From positions 10,678-74,677 of the forward strand of contig JBEDUK010000061.1 in NCBI GenBank assembly GCA_040414485.1: 64,000 bases of DNA. Reading direction: 5' to 3'. Under the pieces are notes generated by a model. It had not been told where the DNA came from, ran no database searches, and worked only from the letters and a program-made list of their open reading frames with translations. The position numbers and the translations under genes are program-made. Positions 8,867-17,395 of this stretch are shown here, one piece after another. The first letter of the stretch is position 1; the number at the start of each line of letters is the position of its first letter. This stretch comes from JBEDUK01 sp040414485. GTDB taxonomy: Bacteria; Actinomycetota; UBA4738.

Positions 8867-10456
8867 TCATTCGATGTAGCCGAGGCCGCGCAGGTGCTCC
8901 TCGACCTCGTCGGCCTCCAGGTCGTCCAGGCCTGGGGACGACGCGTCGACGCCGGAGGGCGCCGCGCCCGGCGCGGCCGCGCCCGCCGCCGCGGCCGCCC
9001 GATCGCCGATCAGTTGAGCGAGCGGCGCGCCCGAATGCCGGACCGAGGCCTGAGCGCCCACCGTTGCCAGGATCGTCGGAGCCAGGTCGACCAGCCGGGC
9101 CGATTCGGGGAATCCGGCGCGATCGACGTCCGGGCCGGCGGCCGCGAGCACGCCTTCGATCCGATGGTCCCCCGAGAGCCAGTCGGCCGGTTCGACCGCC
9201 TTCTTGGCATGCGTCAGGCTCCACAGCGGCGCGGGCTCCAGCAGCAGGTCCGGCGCGTCGTCGGCGAACCGTCCCTTGAAGAGCTCCTCGCGCCGCCAGA
9301 CGCGCGCGACGGGCTTCGTCCCGGTGCGGGGGTCTATGAACGAACCGAGCGCCTCCGCGACCCGGTCGCGCGTCCGTTCGAAGTTGGCGGGATCCACGAT
9401 GCCGTCCGGCTCGCGTCCGGCGAGGTTCACGTTCACGCCCTCGCCCGTGGAGCGGACGCTCGTGTAGGCGACCGTCTTCGCCCAGTTGACCGGCTGCGGA
9501 AGCGCGACCTTCCCGTGCAGGCCGAGCATGTCGTAGACCTTTCGCGCCGCCGAGCGCACCGGTCCCCATTGCATGGGACCGAAGATCGCCTGCGACGCGG
9601 TGAACTCCAGGAACCCGAGCCGTTCGAGCAGCCGGTCCATGTTCACCGCGTTCGTGCACGACTGGAAACCGTGGTCGCTCATGAAGATCACGAGGTCGTC
9701 CTCCCGCGCCCGCGAGACGAGCGACCCGAGGCCGTCGTCCAGTTGGCGGTAGACGCCTCGGATCCGCTCGGCCGTGGGTGTCTTCGAGGCCTCCGCGTAC
9801 GCCGGGTGATCGCTCGAGAGGTACTGGGACAGGCAGTGTTGGATGCGGTCCGTTGCGAAGAACACGCAGACCGCGACGCGCCAGTCGGTGGTGTCCAGGA
9901 CGTGTTCCATGCCCTTCAATCGCGCCGCGACGTGGTTCGAACACTCCTCGGCGAACGCGTCGGGCCGGTTGCGGAACGTGGTCCAGGACATCCCGTTGAC
10001 GGGCCAGGGCGTGCCCGCCTCGGACAGTTCGGTCCCCAGCGCCTCCGGGTACGTGAACGGCTGCCGCTTCGGCAGGACGCCACCGGCGATGATCTTGCCG
10101 TCTATGGCCGGCGGCGGATAGGTCAGCGGAACGTTCAGCGAGACGGTCTGGACACCTGCGGAGGCCAGGTCGGCCAGGAACGTGCGTTCGCGGATCGAAC
10201 GGAACGTCACCGGGTACTGCCGCTTCGACGATCGGCGGGACTCCAGGATGTCGTAGACGCCATGGTCCGCGGGGTCGACGCCGGTGAGGAACGACGGCCA
10301 CGCCGTCCACGAGTGGGTCGGGATCGTGGACCTGAGCACGCCGCGGCCGCCCCGGTCGATCAGCGCCTGGAGGTTCGGCAGCGCTCCACGGTCCAGGAGC
10401 GGATCGAGGATGCGCCAGTCGGCGCCGTCCCATCCGATGACCAGTGCTCGTGACAA
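8867..10456 (-). CDS. Alkaline phosphatase-superfamily phosphodiesterase/nucleotide pyrophosphatase
   Basis: A 529-residue protein. It opens with ALVIGWDGADWRILDPLL (metal Asp10), then has the nucleophile region STIPTHSWTAWPSFLTG, FFATDRIQHCL with a metal Asp and His, and IFMSDHGFQS with the Asp-His metal pair, plus a further His in SGDHRIEGVL. These are the two-metal ligands of type I phosphodiesterases. There is no signal peptide, so it may act in the cytoplasm. The start is a TTG at 10456 behind a GGAGGG site (positions 10468-10463). The C-terminus has an Ala-rich stretch before a final acidic helix. The substrate is unknown; the flippase neighbour hints at lipid or glycan metabolism. Confidence 0.82.
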   Translation of the reverse strand: MSRALVIGWDGADWRILDPLLDRGALPNLQALIDRGGRGVLRSTIPTHSWTAWPSFLTGVDPADHGVYDILESRRSSKRQYPVTFRSIRERTFLADLASAGVQTVSLNVPLTYPPPAIDGKIIAGGVLPKRQPFTYPEALGTELSEAGTPWPVNGMSWTTFRNRPDAFAEECSNHVAARLKGMEHVLDTTDWRVAVCVFFATDRIQHCLSQYLSSDHPAYAEASKTPTAERIRGVYRQLDDGLGSLVSRAREDDLVIFMSDHGFQSCTNAVNMDRLLERLGFLEFTASQAIFGPMQWGPVRSAARKVYDMLGLHGKVALPQPVNWAKTVAYTSVRSTGEGVNVNLAGREPDGIVDPANFERTRDRVAEALGSFIDPRTGTKPVARVWRREELFKGRFADDAPDLLLEPAPLWSLTHAKKAVEPADWLSGDHRIEGVLAAAGPDVDRAGFPESARLVDLAPTILATVGAQASVRHSGAPLAQLIGDRAAAAAGAAAPGAAPSGVDASSPGLDDLEADEVEEHLRGLGYIE

Positions 10457-10589
10457 GCGAAACCCTCCGCGCAGGCCGGTGAGAGCGTCTCAGTGTACCG
10501 AGGGGTACCCCGCGGACCGTGCAAAGGCGCGGCATCCACGCGTTCTCCACGCATCAACATGGTGGGCCGGCCGGCAGTGAGCAAACGCG

Positions 10590-10595
10590 TAGACT
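10590..10595 (+). promoter_or_regulatory. -10 box of the first propeller gene
   Basis: TAGACT is followed within 5 bases by CGGACCGG and then TCGGAC. The same arrangement occurs upstream of the third propeller gene at 13760, so this is probably a shared promoter element. Confidence 0.55.
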
Positions 10596-10650
10596 GCGCG
10601 GACCGGTCATTTCGGACCAGTTCCGACGAAAGGGGAGGGGGAGAACGATC

Positions 10651-12126
10651 GTGGATCTTGCGAGTCGATCCCGGACGCGCTCACGGGGCCGCCGGCTGTT
10701 GGCGCTCGCCGCCGTCGGCGCGGCGATGGCGCTCACGCCCAGCGCGTTCGCGAGCACCAACGCGCTGACGAAGGCGAGCTCGGACCCCTACAAGAACACC
10801 TCGAGCTACCACAAGACGGAGGTCGAACCCGACACCTTCTCCTTCGGGAACACGATCGTCAGCACGTTCCAGGTGGGGCGGTTCACCGATGGAGGCTCGT
10901 CGAACATCGGGTGGGCGACCTCGACCGACAACGGCGCCACGTGGAAGCACGGATTCCTCCCCAGGACGACCGTGTACGCCAATCCCCCGGGACCCTGGGA
11001 CCGCATCAGCGACCCCGCGGTGGCGTACGACCCCAAGCACGACGTCTGGATGATCGAGGGCCTGTCGCTTTCGGGCTCCACGGGCGAGGACGTCATCGTC
11101 AGCCGCTCAACCGACGGCGGCCTGACGTGGAAGAGCCCGGTCACCGCGGCGCACAACCCGGGGTCGTTCTTCGACAAGAGCTGGATCGCGTGTGACACGT
11201 GGTCCCAGAGCCCCAACTACGGCAACTGCTACGTCGAATACGACGACGCCGGCTCCGGCGACGTCATGCAGATGGATCGCTCCACCGACGGCGGGAAGAC
11301 GTGGACCGCGGCGAGCGTCTCGGGCGGCTTCGGGCTGGGCGGCCAGCCGGTGGCGCAGCCGAACGGCACGGTCGTCGTGCCCTTCTACAGCGGCAGCGAG
11401 CAGGCGCTGGTGTCCACCGACGGCGGCAAGAACTACTCGACCTTCACCATCTCCACGGAGCAGGACCACGAACCGGCCGGAGGCATTCGCGCCGAGTACG
11501 CCCTGCCTTCCGCCGAGGTGGACGCCGGCGGCACCGTGTACGTGGTGTGGCACGACTGCCGGTTCAGGAGCGGATGCTCGTCGAACGACATCGTGATGAG
11601 CACCTCGACAAACGGCAAGAACTGGTCGAGCGTCGTGCGCATCCCGATCGACGGCACGACCAGCGGCGTCGACCACTTCATCCCGGGGATCGGCGTCGAC
11701 AGGGCAACCCAGGGGGGTTCGGCGCATCTCGCGCTGACGTACTACTTCTACCCGCAGGCCAACTGCAGCACGAGCACGTGCAAGCTCGAGGTGGGGTACG
11801 TCTCCTCGACCGACGCCGGCGCGACGTGGACGGACCCGAAGACGCTCGCCGGGCCCATGAAGCTGACGGCGCTGCCGGACACGTCCCTCGGCTACATGGT
11901 CGGCGACTACATCTCCACGTCGGTCCTGGGCAACGGCAAGGCCGACTCGGTGTTCGCGGTGGCCACGAAGGGCACGTGCACGCTCGGGCAGATCACGTCG
12001 TGCCACGAGAACATGAAGGCGCCGACCGGCGGGCTGTCCGTGCTGGCGGGTGACAACCCCGTCGGGCACGACCGCGTCGTCGCATTCCATTCGGACCACG
12101 CCGCTCCAAGGACGCTCCCGAACTGA
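10651..12126 (+). CDS. Secreted six-Asp-box beta-propeller protein (sialidase-like fold), copy 1
   Basis: A 491-residue exported protein. A basic leader and a hydrophobic core ending in ALTPSAFAS form the signal peptide (about residues 1-34). Six Asp-box turns of the S-x-D-x-G-x-T-W type follow, for example STDNGATWKHG, STDGGLTWKSP, STDGGKTWTAA and SSTDAGATWTDP, which suits a six-bladed propeller. Eight Cys occur as four close pairs (GNC, DCRFRSGC, NCSTSTC, TCTLGQITSC), probably disulfides. The GTG start follows an AGGGGAGGGGG site. The fold is that of sialidases and glycosidases, but no catalytic residues can be assigned. Copies 2 and 3 follow. Confidence 0.8.
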   Translation: MDLASRSRTRSRGRRLLALAAVGAAMALTPSAFASTNALTKASSDPYKNTSSYHKTEVEPDTFSFGNTIVSTFQVGRFTDGGSSNIGWATSTDNGATWKHGFLPRTTVYANPPGPWDRISDPAVAYDPKHDVWMIEGLSLSGSTGEDVIVSRSTDGGLTWKSPVTAAHNPGSFFDKSWIACDTWSQSPNYGNCYVEYDDAGSGDVMQMDRSTDGGKTWTAASVSGGFGLGGQPVAQPNGTVVVPFYSGSEQALVSTDGGKNYSTFTISTEQDHEPAGGIRAEYALPSAEVDAGGTVYVVWHDCRFRSGCSSNDIVMSTSTNGKNWSSVVRIPIDGTTSGVDHFIPGIGVDRATQGGSAHLALTYYFYPQANCSTSTCKLEVGYVSSTDAGATWTDPKTLAGPMKLTALPDTSLGYMVGDYISTSVLGNGKADSVFAVATKGTCTLGQITSCHENMKAPTGGLSVLAGDNPVGHDRVVAFHSDHAAPRTLPN

Positions 12127-12176
12127 ATTGTCATTCGGAAACCCGACAGAACAGCGACAGAGGAGGGAAGACGATC

Positions 12177-13658
12177 GTGGACTTCACGAGGCCGTTACGC
12201 GTGCCGTCGCGGCGCCGAGCGCTTCTCGTGCTCGCCGCCGCCGCGTCGGTGCTCACCCTGAGCGCCAACGCATTCGCCAGCACCGGAGTCACGGGGATGA
12301 CCAAGGTGAGTTCGGACCCGTACAAGAACACGTCGAGTTATCACAAGACGCAGGTCGAACCCGACACCTTCTCCTTCGGGAACACGATCGTGTCCGTGTT
12401 CCAGGTCGGGCGATTCACGGACGGCGGCTCGTCGAACATCGGTTGGGCCACGTCGACGGATGGCGGTGCGACCTGGAAGCACGGGTTCCTGCCCGGGACG
12501 ACGGTGTACGCGAATCCGAAGGGCCCGTGGGACCGCATCAGCGACCCGTCGGTCGGCTATGACCCGAAGCACGACGTATGGATGGCGCTGAGCCTGACGC
12601 TCACGGGCGCGACCGGTGAGGACCCGGTGGTCAACCGTTCCACCGATGGCGGGCTGACGTGGAAGAACCCCGTCACGGTGGCCCAGAACAGCGGAACGTT
12701 CTTCGACAAGACGTGGATCGGGTGTGACACCTGGTCCCAGAGCCCGAACTACGGCAACTGCTACGTCGAATACGACGACGCGGGCAACGGCGAGATCGTC
12801 AAGATGTGGCGCTCCACCGACGGCGGCCAGACCTGGACCCAGGGCAGCGTGTCCGGCGCCTCCGGACTCGGCGGCCAGCCGCTCGCGCAGCCGAACGGCA
12901 CGGTCGTCGTTCCGTTCTGGGGCAACGGGATGCAGGCGCTCGTGTCCACCGACGGCGGCAAGACCTTCTCCACGTCCACGATCTCAACGCAGTCCGACCA
13001 CGGCGTCGCCGGCAGCCTTCGGACCGAGCCGCTTCCGTCCGCGGAAGTCGACGGTGCGGGCAACGTCTACGTCGTCTGGCAGGACTGCCGCTTCAGGAGC
13101 GGCTGCTCATCGAACGACATCGTGATGAGCACCTCGACCAACGGGAAGAACTGGTCGAGCGTTGTGCGCATCCCGATCGACGGGACGACCAGCGGCGTCG
13201 ACCACTTCATCCCGGGGATCGGCGTCGACCGGGCCACGTCGGGGAGTTCCGCGCACCTGGCGCTCACGTACTACTTCTACCCGCAGGCAAGCTGCAGCGT
13301 GAGCACCTGCAAGCTGAAGGTCGGGTATGTCTCCTCGACCGACGGCGGCGCGACATGGACGAACCCGAAGACGCTCGCCGGACCTATCAAGCTGACCGCC
13401 CTGCCCAACACGACGCTCGGCTATATGGTCGGCGACTACATCTCCACGTCGATCCTGGGCAACGGCAAGGCCGACTCGGTCGTCGCCGTGGCTCCGAAGG
13501 GAACGTGCACCCTCGGGCAGATCAAGTCCTGCCACGAGTCCATGTACGCCCCCACGGGCGGCCTCTCGGTCCTCGCCGGCACGAACCCGGTCAGCCGAGA
13601 TCCGGTGGTGTCGTTCCACTCGGACCACGCCGCACCGAGGACGCGCATCCTGAACTGA
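12177..13658 (+). CDS. Secreted six-Asp-box beta-propeller protein, copy 2
   Basis: A 493-residue close paralogue of copy 1 with the same signal peptide architecture (cleavage near NAFAS), the same six Asp boxes and the same eight Cys. Only 50 bases separate it from copy 1 and no promoter box is visible in between, so the two are probably co-transcribed. The GTG start sits in the same context as in copy 1 (GACGATCGTGGA), with GAGGAGGGAAG as ribosome site. A 14-bp hairpin follows the gene. Function is unknown; it may bind or hydrolyse extracellular glycans. Confidence 0.8.
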   Translation: MDFTRPLRVPSRRRALLVLAAAASVLTLSANAFASTGVTGMTKVSSDPYKNTSSYHKTQVEPDTFSFGNTIVSVFQVGRFTDGGSSNIGWATSTDGGATWKHGFLPGTTVYANPKGPWDRISDPSVGYDPKHDVWMALSLTLTGATGEDPVVNRSTDGGLTWKNPVTVAQNSGTFFDKTWIGCDTWSQSPNYGNCYVEYDDAGNGEIVKMWRSTDGGQTWTQGSVSGASGLGGQPLAQPNGTVVVPFWGNGMQALVSTDGGKTFSTSTISTQSDHGVAGSLRTEPLPSAEVDGAGNVYVVWQDCRFRSGCSSNDIVMSTSTNGKNWSSVVRIPIDGTTSGVDHFIPGIGVDRATSGSSAHLALTYYFYPQASCSVSTCKLKVGYVSSTDGGATWTNPKTLAGPIKLTALPNTTLGYMVGDYISTSILGNGKADSVVAVAPKGTCTLGQIKSCHESMYAPTGGLSVLAGTNPVSRDPVVSFHSDHAAPRTRILN

Positions 13659-13687
13659 TCCGGGCGCATCCCGAGCACAGCGCGGCA

Positions 13688-13718
13688 CGAGGAGGGGCGG
13701 GCAACCCGCCCCTCCTCG
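13688..13718 (+). terminator. Hairpin terminator after propeller copy 2
   Basis: A perfect 14-bp GC-rich stem (13688-13701 with 13705-13718) has a 3-base CAA loop, 30 bases after the stop codon. There is no U-run, as is common for actinobacterial terminators. It separates copies 1-2 from copy 3. Confidence 0.7.
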
Positions 13719-13759
13719 CGTCCCTGACCACGGCCGACGCGTTCCTCGCGCCAACGGCA

Positions 13760-13765
13760 TAGACT
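13760..13765 (+). promoter_or_regulatory. -10 box of the third propeller gene
   Basis: TAGACT followed by CTCGGACCGG and TCGGAC matches the promoter of copy 1. The AGAAGGAGGG ribosome site and ATG come 32-47 bases downstream. Confidence 0.55.
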
Positions 13766-13811
13766 CCTCGGACCGGGTCAAATCGGACGTCTGGCCAGAA
13801 GGAGGGATGCG

Positions 13812-15293
13812 ATGCATGCTTCTGTGTCCGCTCGAGCCCGTATGGCCGCTCGCCGAACGGTCGTGACGGTGGGAACGATCGCCGCGGTACTCGCCATGGC
13901 AACCACCGCACTCGCGAGCACTTCCGTGACGAAGACGATCGTCAGCAGGGACCGGTACACAAACACGTCGAGCTTCCATAAGACACAGGTGGAACCCGAC
14001 ACGTTCAGCTGGGGGAGCACGATCGTCGGGACCTTCCAGACTGGTCGGTTCACCGATGGCGGCTCGTCGAACCTCGGCTGGGCCACGTCGACCGACAACG
14101 GGATGACGTGGACCCATGGGTTCCTGCCGAAGACGACCGTCTACGCGAACCCGCCGGGACCGTGGGACCGGATCAGCGACCCGGCGGTCGCCTACGACGC
14201 GAAGGACGATGTGTGGATGATCGAGGGTCTGACGTTGACGGGGGCGACCGGAGAGGACGTCATCATCAGCCGGTCCACCGATGGTGGTCTGACGTGGGGC
14301 AACCCGGTCACGGCAGCGCACAACCCCGGCACGTTCTTCGACAAGTCCTGGGTCGCCTGTGACGACTGGTCGGGCAGCCCGAACTACGGCAACTGCTACG
14401 TCGAGTACGACGACGCCGGGTCAGGTGACGTGATGAAGATGGTGCGCTCCACCGACGGCGGCCAGACGTGGGCGGCGGCCAGCGTGCCGAGCGCATTCGG
14501 TCTGGGCGGACAGCCACTGGCGCTGCCCGACGGGACCGTCGTGGTTCCGTACGCGGGGAACGGCATCGACTCGCTCGTTTCGACCGACGGCGGCAAGACG
14601 TACTCGGTGTTCCACGTCGCTTCGGTGCAGGAGCGCGGACCGGCCGGGAATCTCCGGTCCGGCGGCGGACTTCCCTCGGCGGAGGTCGACGCGGGCGGGA
14701 AGGTGTACGTGGTCTGGTTCGACTGCCGGTTCCGCAGCGGCTGCGCCACCGACGACATCGTGATGAGCACCTCGACCGACGGGAAGAACTGGTCGAGCGT
14801 CGTGCGCATCCCGATCGACGGGACGAGCAGCGGCGTCGAGCACATGATCCCGGGGATCGGCGTGGACCGTTCGACGCAGGGCAACTCGGCCCACCTCGGG
14901 CTGAGCTATTACTTCTACCCGTCGAACAACTGCACCTCGAGCACGTGCCAGCTGACCGTGGGATACATCTCCTCCACAGATGGCGGATCGACGTGGTCGA
15001 CCGCGGTCAAGGTGGCCGGACCGATGAAGCTGACGAGGCTGCCGCTGACGAACCAGGGCTACATGGTCGGCGACTACATGTCGACGTCGATCCTCGGCAA
15101 CGGCAAGGCCGACACGGTCTTCTCCTTCGCGGCGAAGGGCGCGTGCACGCTCGGCCAGGTCAAGTCCTGCAAGGACTTCATGTATGCCCCGACGGCCGGC
15201 CTGCCGGTGAGCGGCGGCACGAACCCGGTCGGGCATCACGTGCTGTGGACCGGCAACCGCCTCACGTTCAACGGCACGCGCACGGCCTTCTGA
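13812..15293 (+). CDS. Secreted six-Asp-box beta-propeller protein, copy 3
   Basis: A 493-residue paralogue, more diverged than copies 1 and 2. The signal peptide (about residues 1-36) ends near TTALAS. The six Asp boxes include STDNGMTWTHG, STDGGLTWGNP, STDGGQTWAAA and SSTDGGSTWSTA, and all eight Cys are kept. It begins at an ATG with AGAAGGAGGG 6 bases upstream, has its own promoter and is followed by its own hairpin. The block around residues 315-352 is much more conserved at the DNA level than the rest. Role as for copy 1. Confidence 0.8.
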   Translation: MHASVSARARMAARRTVVTVGTIAAVLAMATTALASTSVTKTIVSRDRYTNTSSFHKTQVEPDTFSWGSTIVGTFQTGRFTDGGSSNLGWATSTDNGMTWTHGFLPKTTVYANPPGPWDRISDPAVAYDAKDDVWMIEGLTLTGATGEDVIISRSTDGGLTWGNPVTAAHNPGTFFDKSWVACDDWSGSPNYGNCYVEYDDAGSGDVMKMVRSTDGGQTWAAASVPSAFGLGGQPLALPDGTVVVPYAGNGIDSLVSTDGGKTYSVFHVASVQERGPAGNLRSGGGLPSAEVDAGGKVYVVWFDCRFRSGCATDDIVMSTSTDGKNWSSVVRIPIDGTSSGVEHMIPGIGVDRSTQGNSAHLGLSYYFYPSNNCTSSTCQLTVGYISSTDGGSTWSTAVKVAGPMKLTRLPLTNQGYMVGDYMSTSILGNGKADTVFSFAAKGACTLGQVKSCKDFMYAPTAGLPVSGGTNPVGHHVLWTGNRLTFNGTRTAF

Positions 15294-15319
15294 CCACACC
15301 GCTCGTCCGGGTTCCACGC

Positions 15320-15347
15320 GAAAGGGGCGGGGCGACCCGCCCCCTTC
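15320..15347 (+). terminator. Hairpin terminator after propeller copy 3
   Basis: A 12-bp stem with one A-C mismatch (15320-15331 with 15336-15347) and a GCGA loop lies 27 bases after the stop codon. Confidence 0.65.
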
Positions 15348-15362
15348 GTCATGCCCGCTTAG

Positions 15363-15446
15363 TTGACGCGATATATCGATTCGATATATCGTGGTGATGC
15401 ATCGAGACGATGTATCGAACAGATGTATCGAAGCGATAGACGGAAG
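15363..15446 (+). promoter_or_regulatory. padR promoter covered by a 13-bp-period operator array
   Basis: A -35 TTGACG (15363-15368) and a -10 TATATC (15385-15390) are spaced 16 bp. From 15369 onward the sequence is a head-to-tail array with exact 13-bp period. Units start at 15369, 15382, 15395, 15408 and 15421, and a decayed one at 15434. The palindromic cores are GATATATC, GATATATC, GATGCATC, GATGTATC, GATGTATC and GATAGACG. The array covers the spacer, the -10 box and the leader up to the ribosome site, so it is probably the autoregulatory target of the PadR protein encoded next. Confidence 0.75.
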
Positions 15447-15460
15447 GAAGCGTAGACGAG

Positions 15461-16150
15461 ATGCTCGAGTTGGCCATCCTGGGGCTCCTGAAGGAGAGCT
15501 CCATGCACGGCTACCAGCTGAAGAAGCGCCTGAGCGAGACGCTCGGGTCCTTCTGGCAGGTGTCGTACGGCTCGCTCTACCCGGCCCTGAAGCGCCTCCA
15601 GCGCCAGGGCGCTGTGGAGATGACGTTCCCCCAGGAGGACGTCGCGCGCCGGAAGAACGTGTACCGCATCACGCCGGAGGGCGAGGAGATGTTCCGCGAG
15701 CTCCTCGAACGGGCCGGCCATGAGGCGAGCGAGGACGGCGGGTTCTCCGTTCGGCTCGCCTTCTTCCAGTACCTCAAGCCCGAGACGCGGATCCGCCTGC
15801 TCGAGCGCCGCCGTTCGTTCCTGGAGGGCCGCGGCTTCGACCTCAAGCGGGCGCTGCAGACGTACCGCGAGAAGGTCGACGGCTACCAGCTGTCGCTGAT
15901 GAACCACCAGCTGGCGGCCTGCGAGGCCGACATCCGGTGGCTCGACGGCCTGATCCAGGTCGAACAGCGCGAGGCGCAGCGCGAGCGCGGAGAGCGCCCG
16001 CGGTCCACGCGTCCGCGCGCGCCGCGGACCACACGGACGCCGCGCGGTGCGCGGGCCACGCGCAGCGCGAGCGAGACCGGCTCGGCGCCCATCGTCGCGC
16101 CACAGCCACAACCCCCCCTTGCATCGGAAACCGAGAAGGAGCGTGCCTGA
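15461..16150 (+). CDS. PadR-family transcriptional regulator
   Basis: A 229-residue protein. The N-terminal winged helix reads LAILGLLKESSMHGYQLKKR, then SYGSLYPALKRLQRQGAVE with the recognition helix, and YRITPEGEEMF as the wing. A C-terminal helical dimerisation domain (about residues 85-165) follows. The last 60 residues are a disordered Arg/Pro/Thr tail, longer than usual. GGAAGGAAG lies before the ATG. The gene is 1 base from ino1 and very likely in one operon with it. A padR-ino1 pairing is also found in mycobacteria, supporting a role in controlling inositol synthesis. Its promoter has the 13-bp repeat array. Confidence 0.88.
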   Translation: MLELAILGLLKESSMHGYQLKKRLSETLGSFWQVSYGSLYPALKRLQRQGAVEMTFPQEDVARRKNVYRITPEGEEMFRELLERAGHEASEDGGFSVRLAFFQYLKPETRIRLLERRRSFLEGRGFDLKRALQTYREKVDGYQLSLMNHQLAACEADIRWLDGLIQVEQREAQRERGERPRSTRPRAPRTTRTPRGARATRSASETGSAPIVAPQPQPPLASETEKERA

Positions 16151-16151
16151 C

Positions 16152-17312
16152 ATGTCGACGAACGAAGTCCGGCTCGCGATCGTTGGCGTGGGCAACTGCG
16201 CCTCGTCGCTCGTCCAGGGACTCGAGTACTACAAGGACGCCGATCCGTCCCAGCGGGTCCCCGGCCTGATGCACGTCAAGCTCGGTCCCTATCACGTGGG
16301 TGACGTGCGTGTGGTCGCGGCGTTCGACGTCGACGGCAAGAAGGTCGGCAAGGACGTCTCCGAGGCCATCTTCACGGAGCCGAACAACACGAAGAAGTTC
16401 GCCGACGTGCCCCCCATGGACGTCGAGGTCCTGCGTGGGCCCACCCTCGACGGGCTGGGCAAGTACTACCGCGAGATGATCACCGAGTCGTCCGAGCCGG
16501 CCGTGGACGTGGCGGCCGAGCTCCGCCGCGCGAAGGCCGACGTGGTGGTGTCCTACCTGCCGGTGGGCAGCGAGGTCGCCGCCAGGCACTACGCCCAGGC
16601 CGCGCTCGAGGCGGGCTGTGGGTTCGTCAACTGCATGCCGGTGTTCATCTCATCGAACTCAGAGTGGGCGCGCCGCTTCGCCGAGGCCGGCCTGCCGATC
16701 GTGGGCGACGACATCAAGAGCCAGGTGGGCGCCACGATCGTCCACCGGGTGCTCGCGAAGCTGTTCGAGGACCGCGGGGTCCAGCTGGACCGGACCTACC
16801 AGCTCAACTTCGGCGGGAACATGGACTTCATGAACATGCTCGAACGCGAGCGGCTGACGTCGAAGAAGATCTCGAAGACCCAGTCGGTGCAGAGCCAGCT
16901 GCGGGACGGCCTGCCGAAGGAGGACATCCACATCGGTCCTTCGGACCACGTGCCGTGGCTGCTCGACCGCAAGTGGGCGCAGATCCGCCTGGAGGGAACC
17001 GAGTTCGGCGACGTGCCGATGTCGATCGAGCTCAAGCTCGAGGTCTGGGACTCGCCGAACTCCGCCGGCATCGTGATCGACGCACTGCGCTGCGCGAAGC
17101 TCGCCATGGACCGTGGGATCGCCGGGCCGCTGATCGGTCCAAGCGCCTACTTCATGAAGAGCCCGCCGGTGCAGTTCTCCGACGACGCCGCCCGCGACAT
17201 GGTCGAGGAGTTCATCCTGGGCAACGGGCAGTCGATCGACGCGGACTGGTCGCGGTTCTTCGACCTGACCGCGGCCGAGCGCGAAGGCGCCGACCAGTCG
17301 GCCGCACAGTAG
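16152..17312 (+). CDS. ino1: Inositol-3-phosphate synthase
   Basis: A 386-residue enzyme converting glucose 6-phosphate to 1L-myo-inositol 1-phosphate with NAD+, the first step to phosphatidylinositol, mycothiol and related molecules in actinobacteria. The N-terminal Rossmann motif is LAIVGVGNCASSLVQG. The conserved NCMPVFISS, GDDIKSQVGATIVHR, LNFGGNMDFMNM, KISKTQSVQ and LEVWDSPNSAGIVIDALR blocks are all present, including the catalytic Lys in GDDIKSQ. The length equals that of the mycobacterial enzyme. It is co-transcribed with padR and followed by a hairpin. Confidence 0.95.
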   Translation: MSTNEVRLAIVGVGNCASSLVQGLEYYKDADPSQRVPGLMHVKLGPYHVGDVRVVAAFDVDGKKVGKDVSEAIFTEPNNTKKFADVPPMDVEVLRGPTLDGLGKYYREMITESSEPAVDVAAELRRAKADVVVSYLPVGSEVAARHYAQAALEAGCGFVNCMPVFISSNSEWARRFAEAGLPIVGDDIKSQVGATIVHRVLAKLFEDRGVQLDRTYQLNFGGNMDFMNMLERERLTSKKISKTQSVQSQLRDGLPKEDIHIGPSDHVPWLLDRKWAQIRLEGTEFGDVPMSIELKLEVWDSPNSAGIVIDALRCAKLAMDRGIAGPLIGPSAYFMKSPPVQFSDDAARDMVEEFILGNGQSIDADWSRFFDLTAAEREGADQSAAQ

Positions 17313-17323
17313 TCACGACAACG

Positions 17324-17355
17324 GGACCCGGTCGTCCGGCGAGGCGACCGGGTCC
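17324..17355 (+). terminator. Hairpin terminator after ino1
   Basis: An 11-bp perfect stem (17324-17334 with 17345-17355) and 10-base loop, 11 bases after the ino1 stop. TCGTCT follows. Confidence 0.65.
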
Positions 17356-17395
17356 TCGTCTGCTCGCCCTGGGCTCTCGCGTCCGTCCTCGGCCA

